From Shimia litoralis (GTDB lineage: Bacteria; Pseudomonadota; Alphaproteobacteria; Rhodobacterales; Rhodobacteraceae), in assembly GCF_005518135.1 (NCBI RefSeq), contig NZ_SULI01000029.1:1-33271 (forward strand): a stretch of DNA of 33,271 bases. The letters are read 5' to 3'. How positions within the stretch are numbered: position 1 is the stretch's first letter; each line of letters opens with the position of its first letter. The translations under genes were made by a program, and so were the position numbers. The notes under the pieces were generated by a model. The model was not told where the DNA came from. It saw nothing but the letters and a program-made list of their open reading frames with translations, and did not search any database. Shown piece after piece: positions 29,041 through 33,271 of this stretch.

Positions 29041-30144
29041 GTGGCTTTTCGAGTACTCGTTTTCTTCATCGCCTTTGGTGTTGCGGCATGCGCAGATCGC
29101 AGCATTGCGCCAGTTTTACCCGAGGCGATGGCATCAGATAACCTTGCAGAGGTATTCATTGCGACCAATCGCGGCACAAACGCTGCGGGGTACTTCGACG
29201 AAACCCGCTCTGACAAGCTCAGCTTTGTGCACTCTTGGGTCTCGATGCCACCTGACCGCGTCGCTGGTGACCCCCCATTATTCAAGCCAAAACCGAACCT
29301 GAAGAAGCACTTCGCGCTGGCCTCACAAGACACCTACCCCTCCGGAAGTGCATTCTTGGCCGATATTCGCAAGCGCCTCGCCCAATTGCCGCCGGAAAAC
29401 CGAGAAGTAACCTTGTATGTGCACGGATTCTATAACGGGTATGCAGATACCGTTTTCCGGATGGCGCAGATGTACACTGACTTTGGCGCAGAAGGCATTC
29501 CAATGGTTTTTGCATGGCCCAGCGCCGGATCTCCGACAGGCTATACCTATGACCGTGACAGTGCGCTTCATGCGCGCGATGAATTGGAAGAGCTGTTGTA
29601 CATGCTTCCGCAAACGGGTGCCCGCAACATACTGGTCGTCGGCCACTCAATGGGCGGCATGCTTTTGATGGAAACTCTGCGCCAAATTGAAATTGCGCGA
29701 CCCGGATGGGCGGCTGCAAATATTTCCAGCACGCTGTTAATGTCTCCAGATATTTCCATTGATGTATTTCGCGAGCAAGCGAAACGCGCAGGGACATTGC
29801 CTCAGCCGTTTATTGTTGTGACGTCCAAAGAAGACAAAGTTCTTAAACTGTCATCACTTGTGAACAAGGAAACTGACAGATTGGGTTTGGGGAACAGTAT
29901 TGATGAGCTAACCGAATTCCCAATCACATTTGTCGATATTACGAGGTTTAGCAAAACAGCCGACAACCCGCACTTCGTTCTTGCTGAATCACCCGCTCTG
30001 ATCTCGATGATGACTGCAGTGCGGCAAATGCCGAATTTTGCACATGCCGACGCGCAGTCCACTTTGGGTTCTCTGGCCAGCAGCTCGCTTCAGGTTCAAA
30101 ATGCCACCGAATACGAGCTTACGCCTGATCTGCCACGAAACTAG
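29041..30144 (+). CDS. Alpha/beta-hydrolase lipoprotein (DUF900-like)
   Basis: A 367-aa predicted lipoprotein: the signal sequence ends with VAAC (Cys17). A hydrolase domain follows with YVHGFYNGY, FAWPSAGSPTGYTYDRDSA and the nucleophile GHSMGG (Ser203). A late DNPHF may supply the catalytic histidine. This arrangement is that of the DUF900 esterase-like family; the substrate is unknown. GTG 29041 is taken as the start because AGGG lies just upstream; TTG 29026 is possible. The gene is convergent with the next one. Confidence 0.8.
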   Translation: MAFRVLVFFIAFGVAACADRSIAPVLPEAMASDNLAEVFIATNRGTNAAGYFDETRSDKLSFVHSWVSMPPDRVAGDPPLFKPKPNLKKHFALASQDTYPSGSAFLADIRKRLAQLPPENREVTLYVHGFYNGYADTVFRMAQMYTDFGAEGIPMVFAWPSAGSPTGYTYDRDSALHARDELEELLYMLPQTGARNILVVGHSMGGMLLMETLRQIEIARPGWAAANISSTLLMSPDISIDVFREQAKRAGTLPQPFIVVTSKEDKVLKLSSLVNKETDRLGLGNSIDELTEFPITFVDITRFSKTADNPHFVLAESPALISMMTAVRQMPNFAHADAQSTLGSLASSSLQVQNATEYELTPDLPRN

Positions 30145-30188
30145 CGCCCGTCGTTAGGGTTCTGATGGAGTGGACATCCCCTGATCTC

Positions 30189-30656
30189 TCACCTGATAGG
30201 GTCGGGAGAGAGCAGTGTTTTCAGGTTCTCTGCCTGTTCTTCAGAGAGTGCCAGGATGAAGCTGGCGCCTTGAACCGAATCTGAAATACGCACGGAGTTG
30301 GCCAATTGGCCGCCAATACGAATGTCCATGTCTTGGCCAATGGATTGCATTGTGAAAGCGGTCAAAGTGCTTGCGATTTCAGGACTCACTACAAGGCGGA
30401 CCTGCGGCTGCCCATCAACGCCGCGCTGGAGTTCGAGTTCGACCACGTCCTTACGCGTGACCCTGATCGGTCCCAACCAAAGTGCCGTATTTTGCACTTC
30501 AACGACGCAAATCGGGTACTCCCCCGGATTTTGCCCCCCACCAAGATCAAGGCATAGGTCATCAATGTTTGCCTGTCTAAATTCGGATCCAGCCCAGAAG
30601 GACAAAACTATGGCCATTATGATTGCCGCAATGACCGTCACGTTCGTCCTCGTCAT
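30189..30656 (-). CDS. Membrane-anchored protein with SecD-head-like domain
   Basis: A 155-aa protein with an N-terminal anchor (MTRTNVTVIAAIIMAIVLSF) and a periplasmic domain. The C-terminal half, with VVSPEIASTLTAFT and ILALSEEQAENLKTL, resembles the P1 head of SecD-type proteins. It is too short to be SecD. Similar short proteins of unknown role occur in Rhodobacterales to my memory. ATG 30656 is preferred over the upstream TTG. Confidence 0.6.
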   Translation of the reverse strand: MTRTNVTVIAAIIMAIVLSFWAGSEFRQANIDDLCLDLGGGQNPGEYPICVVEVQNTALWLGPIRVTRKDVVELELQRGVDGQPQVRLVVSPEIASTLTAFTMQSIGQDMDIRIGGQLANSVRISDSVQGASFILALSEEQAENLKTLLSPDPIR

Positions 30657-30750
30657 TCGAAATCCTCTCAACAAGGCCTGCGTGTCATCCTACCGGCCCC
30701 ATTCCTCATTGACGCATCGATACTCAACATTGCGCCAAAGTGCGGAACGG

Positions 30751-31518
30751 TCAAGTACGTCGCACACTATAGTCTCGCAGGCTCGTCTGTGGGCCAGATG
30801 CCTCAATCAGGCCTTTCGCGATCAGGTGCTGAAGCCTTCCCGACAGAAATACATCGCTCAACAAATTATGCTCATCGCTGCGACCCATCGCCGTACCGAT
30901 CACGCGTGCGGCACAAATCCACTCTGGTGGACAACACGCCAACAGCAGGCTGTCATAGTAGTCATCGGAAACCCCGATGATCTTGCCTGCGTCCCATTTG
31001 CGCAGTGTTGCTCCGCTGTCTCGCTGATGCAGATAGGCCGACGAAAGTGCCGCTCGGGTAGCCACATCTACCTCTTCTCGTCGATCAAACAGGCGTGCCA
31101 ATAAAGCCGGGGTCTGTGGCCCAATATAGGGAAGTGACTTCAGACCCGTCGCGCCGACACGCATCACTGCGCCCTTGAAAAGGCGCAAGCTATGGCAAGC
31201 CATCTCCAGAAACGTCCGCTCCGACGCATTCTCGCCAGCCCATATACAGACTTCTGGTATGATGTCCTGAGACAGATGAGTTGAGAGGCCATCGAAATCG
31301 GCCAACGAAGGAACCGGATCGTCAAGCAACTGACCATAGTTTTGGAACAATGCCTCGAAATATGCTGCTCGCGCTTGTTTGTCCTTCAAAGGCCCGTGGC
31401 TCAGATCATCATCGAACACATGCACACGTCCGGTCAGGCCGTAAGTTACAACTGCGGCGCGCACACAGCCTCCGGCACTTCCGCCCAAAACCAGATGAAT
31501 GTATTCAGGGTGTGACAT
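30751..31518 (-). CDS. DUF1835/DUF3658-like protein
   Basis: A 255-aa soluble protein. The start HLVLGGSAGGCVRAAV and then VHVFDDDLSHGPL are the hallmark of DUF1835 proteins; the C-terminal part (about 170-255) with DSLLLACCPPEW and an IGTAMGRSDEHNLLSDVFLSGRL segment resembles DUF3658. Function unknown. ATG 31518 is chosen for its AAAGG ribosome binding site and domain start; a GTG 15 codons upstream is less likely. Confidence 0.7.
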   Translation of the reverse strand: MSHPEYIHLVLGGSAGGCVRAAVVTYGLTGRVHVFDDDLSHGPLKDKQARAAYFEALFQNYGQLLDDPVPSLADFDGLSTHLSQDIIPEVCIWAGENASERTFLEMACHSLRLFKGAVMRVGATGLKSLPYIGPQTPALLARLFDRREEVDVATRAALSSAYLHQRDSGATLRKWDAGKIIGVSDDYYDSLLLACCPPEWICAARVIGTAMGRSDEHNLLSDVFLSGRLQHLIAKGLIEASGPQTSLRDYSVRRT

Positions 31519-31586
31519 TGTTACCTTTGGTTTGAGAGGACGGTTTGTGTTGTCAGGCGACACGTCCTAGCGTTGGAGCGCTCGAT

Positions 31587-31600
31587 TTGAAGTAAATCAA
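31587..31600. promoter_or_regulatory. FNR-like dyad in the 31519-31722 spacer
   Basis: TTGAA-GTAA-ATCAA differs at one base from the TTGAT-N4-ATCAA FNR site. It lies in a 204-bp divergent spacer between the DUF1835-like and DUF805 genes. No well-spaced -10 was found on either side, so it may be chance. The rest of the spacer shows nothing notable apart from the AGGAG ribosome binding site of the DUF805 gene. Confidence 0.35.
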
Positions 31601-31722
31601 CCTGTCTCGCGGTTTCCCAGCCAAAAGTTCTCACTTTGCAAAAAAACTTGCGTCGCCACTGGTTGTCGGCAATCATTCAAAGAACCGAATGGGAATTCAA
31701 AGGTACAAACAGGAGTTCAAAA

Positions 31723-32235
31723 ATGGGTTTTACGCAATCGGTCAAGACCTGCCTGTCCAAATATGCCGTATTTTCGGGCCGCGCGCAGAGATCAGAGTAT
31801 TGGTGGTTTGTTCTGTTCGTCGTCCTAGTCAGCGTCGGGTTGGCGGTACTCAGCTCGGTCCTTTTTGGCACTGATCCGGAAACAGGACAGGGATCGAACT
31901 TGCTGAACTCAGTTTTCCAACTGGCGATGCTGCTTCCCATGCTCACCGCGGGATGGCGTCGATTACATGATACAGGTCGTCCTGGATGGTATCTTCTTCT
32001 TCCAATGGCCTTTGGCATCGCAACGATGGTCATGCTGCTGACCGGGGTTGCAGTTTTTTCAGCGCTCGAAACCGGCGTTGAAGACCCTGAGACTTTGCGA
32101 GGACCCGCAGCCTTTCTTGGTGCAACCGGTTTGATGGTTATGTACGCGATTCAACTTGTGCTTTCTGTCTTGATGATCTGGTGGCTTTCGCGCCCCTCAC
32201 AAGAGGGCACGAATGAATATGGTGCGCCGTCTTAG
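31723..32235 (+). CDS. DUF805 membrane protein
   Basis: A 170-aa inner-membrane protein with four predicted helices. The DUF805 signature is clear: YAVFSGRAQRSEYWWFVLF near the start, TAGWRRLHDTGRPGWYLLL in the middle and a C-terminal WWLSRPSQEGTNEYG. Function unknown. ATG 31723 has AGGAG 8 nt upstream. Confidence 0.88.
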   Translation: MGFTQSVKTCLSKYAVFSGRAQRSEYWWFVLFVVLVSVGLAVLSSVLFGTDPETGQGSNLLNSVFQLAMLLPMLTAGWRRLHDTGRPGWYLLLPMAFGIATMVMLLTGVAVFSALETGVEDPETLRGPAAFLGATGLMVMYAIQLVLSVLMIWWLSRPSQEGTNEYGAPS

Positions 32236-32315
32236 GATTGCATGACCACTCACTGGCACTTTAACGCGAGAGAACGATAAATGTCCCCACGATCGGGAAA
32301 CTTTGGGAGTTAAGA

Positions 32316-33089
32316 ATGAAAAACGCTATTCTGTCAGCATGCCTGATGTGTTGTTTCTCGGCGGCCCCTGCGCTTGCCGAATGGGGCTTCAGCGGTAGCC
32401 CGCTACCTAACGCATTTATTCAGACAAACAACATGACGCTCGAGTTGCAGTGCGACAGGATCAGGTTCGCCCCGGCCGGGTATGAGGACAGTGAGGACAT
32501 GGTCAAAAAGCAGGGCCTTTCCATCCGATTCATGAAAAATGGCTCGACAGAAGTCGGATCTTTTCAAGCGGGTCAAGGGAACGCCACCCTGCGGATCGTC
32601 GATAACTATCCTGTCGAAGTTGTGTTCCAAGACCCAGCTGACTACCAGTTCATTCTTGATCAGATAGCAGCCAACGCCATCCTCAATCTATCCATGGCGG
32701 ATCAAGATGTGAGCTATGGGCTTTTTGACCTTAAAGTGTCAGGCAAGGCTATTCGATCACTGCGGTCCTCTTGCGGTTCTGCACCCCAAGCAGGCAACAA
32801 CACCATGGAGGCCCCAGAGGGGGTGGTGTACTGCGGCGGTGGCCAAGTAAAACGCCAGATCGAGTACTTGATCCTTGATAAGGCAGATGGCGAATGGGAC
32901 GCGATCGTGACAGTCAACGGCGACACCACGCGTGCAATGACGGCCTACAGTTACTTTGGTAATGCACAGCCGCCACAAGGTTTTGTGGTCGCATTGTTGG
33001 GAGAAGATCGGTCCGAGTTCCTCGTTTTCAAAGATGGCAACAAGAACTGGCTCGAATACGGAGACTACCAATACAACCAATGCAATTGA
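32316..33089 (+). CDS. Secreted protein of unknown function
   Basis: A 257-aa protein with a good signal peptide (MKNAILSACLMCCFSAAPALA) and a mature part rich in beta-strand-like segments. There are cysteines near residues 46, 149 and 170 and one near the C-terminus (YNQCN), which may form disulfides in the periplasm. No family is recognised. A GGGAG ribosome binding site precedes the start. Confidence 0.75.
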   Translation: MKNAILSACLMCCFSAAPALAEWGFSGSPLPNAFIQTNNMTLELQCDRIRFAPAGYEDSEDMVKKQGLSIRFMKNGSTEVGSFQAGQGNATLRIVDNYPVEVVFQDPADYQFILDQIAANAILNLSMADQDVSYGLFDLKVSGKAIRSLRSSCGSAPQAGNNTMEAPEGVVYCGGGQVKRQIEYLILDKADGEWDAIVTVNGDTTRAMTAYSYFGNAQPPQGFVVALLGEDRSEFLVFKDGNKNWLEYGDYQYNQCN

Positions 33090-33201
33090 CTTAGATGTCT
33101 CGGCGGCATGCTGTCTTAAATTTGGCAAGCCCCATCGTTTTCGTCGTCGATTTAACACGTTCTACCAAAATAGCTTCGTAAAACACAGAAAAGGAATAAA
33201 C

Positions 33202-33207
33202 ATGAAC
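33202..33207 (+). pseudogene. Start of a gene cut by the IS end
   Basis: ATG AAC follows AAAAGGA with a 6-base spacer, an ideal ribosome binding site. The next bases are the IS terminus, whose first codon in this frame is TGA. Most likely an IS landed after the second codon of a gene whose remainder lies beyond the window. The 33090-33201 stretch upstream holds no other gene I can see. Confidence 0.5.
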
Positions 33208-33271
33208 TGAAGTGGTCCGGCAAATTCGGACAGCGTGCTAAGATGTATCCAACCCGATTGAATGGATACAA
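33208..33271 (+). mobile_element. Terminus of an insertion sequence (right edge of window)
   Basis: Exact inverted copy of 1-64, starting TGAAGTGGTCCGG. It carries the internal dyads GTCCG/CGGAC and TGTATCCA/TGGATACA. An ATG at about 33243 might open a transposase frame, but only nine codons are in view. The two inverted copies are those of an element whose body is outside the window on each side. Confidence 0.8.

Overview
The window looks like a piece of an alphaproteobacterial genome, most likely a Rhodobacterales (Roseobacter-group) bacterium. The basis is gene content: a ureDAB-C-EFG operon with a small extra gene between ureA and ureB, a Paracoccus-type nosCRZDFYLX operon, cytochrome cd1 (nirS) genes next to norEF, and an nnrT-like small gene after nirN. 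No tRNA, rRNA or CRISPR array was seen. Both ends of the window carry the same 64-bp sequence in inverted orientation (1-64 and 33208-33271). It looks like the terminus of an insertion sequence, so the fragment probably stops inside two copies of one IS.

Region 1 (127-5222, plus strand) is a urease operon: ureD, ureA, a 55-codon His-rich membrane peptide, ureB, ureC, ureE, ureF and ureG. The structural genes look intact. ureG is broken by an apparent deletion of about 50 bp that removes the CPH metal-binding motif and shifts the frame.

Region 2 (5394-14414, minus strand) is a complete nitrous oxide reductase operon, nosC-nosR-nosZ-nosD-nosF-nosY-nosL-nosX. It has a well-formed FNR/NNR-type promoter upstream (dyad 14473-14486, -10 element at 14445-14450). 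Divergent from it are a DNR-like CRP/FNR regulator and a translationally coupled DUF4202 gene.

Region 3 (15877-17546, minus strand) holds norF, norE and a deletion scar. The 5' third of a nirI-like gene is joined out of frame to the last 76 codons of norD. The catalytic nitric oxide reductase genes (norC, norB, norQ and most of norD) are missing at the place where they would be expected.

Region 4 (17658-27396, plus strand) is a complete heme d1 / cytochrome cd1 nitrite reductase cluster: nirS, nirE, nirC, nirF, nirDL (fused), nirG, nirH, nirJ, nirN, a CbiX-type chelatase and an nnrT-like small membrane protein. Just after it is a perfect NNR-type dyad (27409-27422), followed about 100 bp later by a strong intrinsic terminator. 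This looks like a short transcription unit without a convincing ORF and is a candidate NO/anaerobiosis-controlled small RNA.

Region 5 (27662-33207) holds ordinary-looking genes: hslU (without hslV beside it), an alpha/beta-hydrolase lipoprotein, a SecD-head-like membrane protein, a DUF1835/DUF3658-like protein, a DUF805 membrane protein and a secreted protein of unknown function. At the right edge a start codon with a good ribosome binding site is cut after two codons by the IS end.

Together, NirS reduces nitrite to NO and NosZ reduces N2O to N2, but the NO-to-N2O step is not encoded here and its locus appears to have been deleted. The sequence supports NirS and NosZ maturation genes (heme d1 assembly, Cu delivery, NosR flavinylation) that are otherwise complete.
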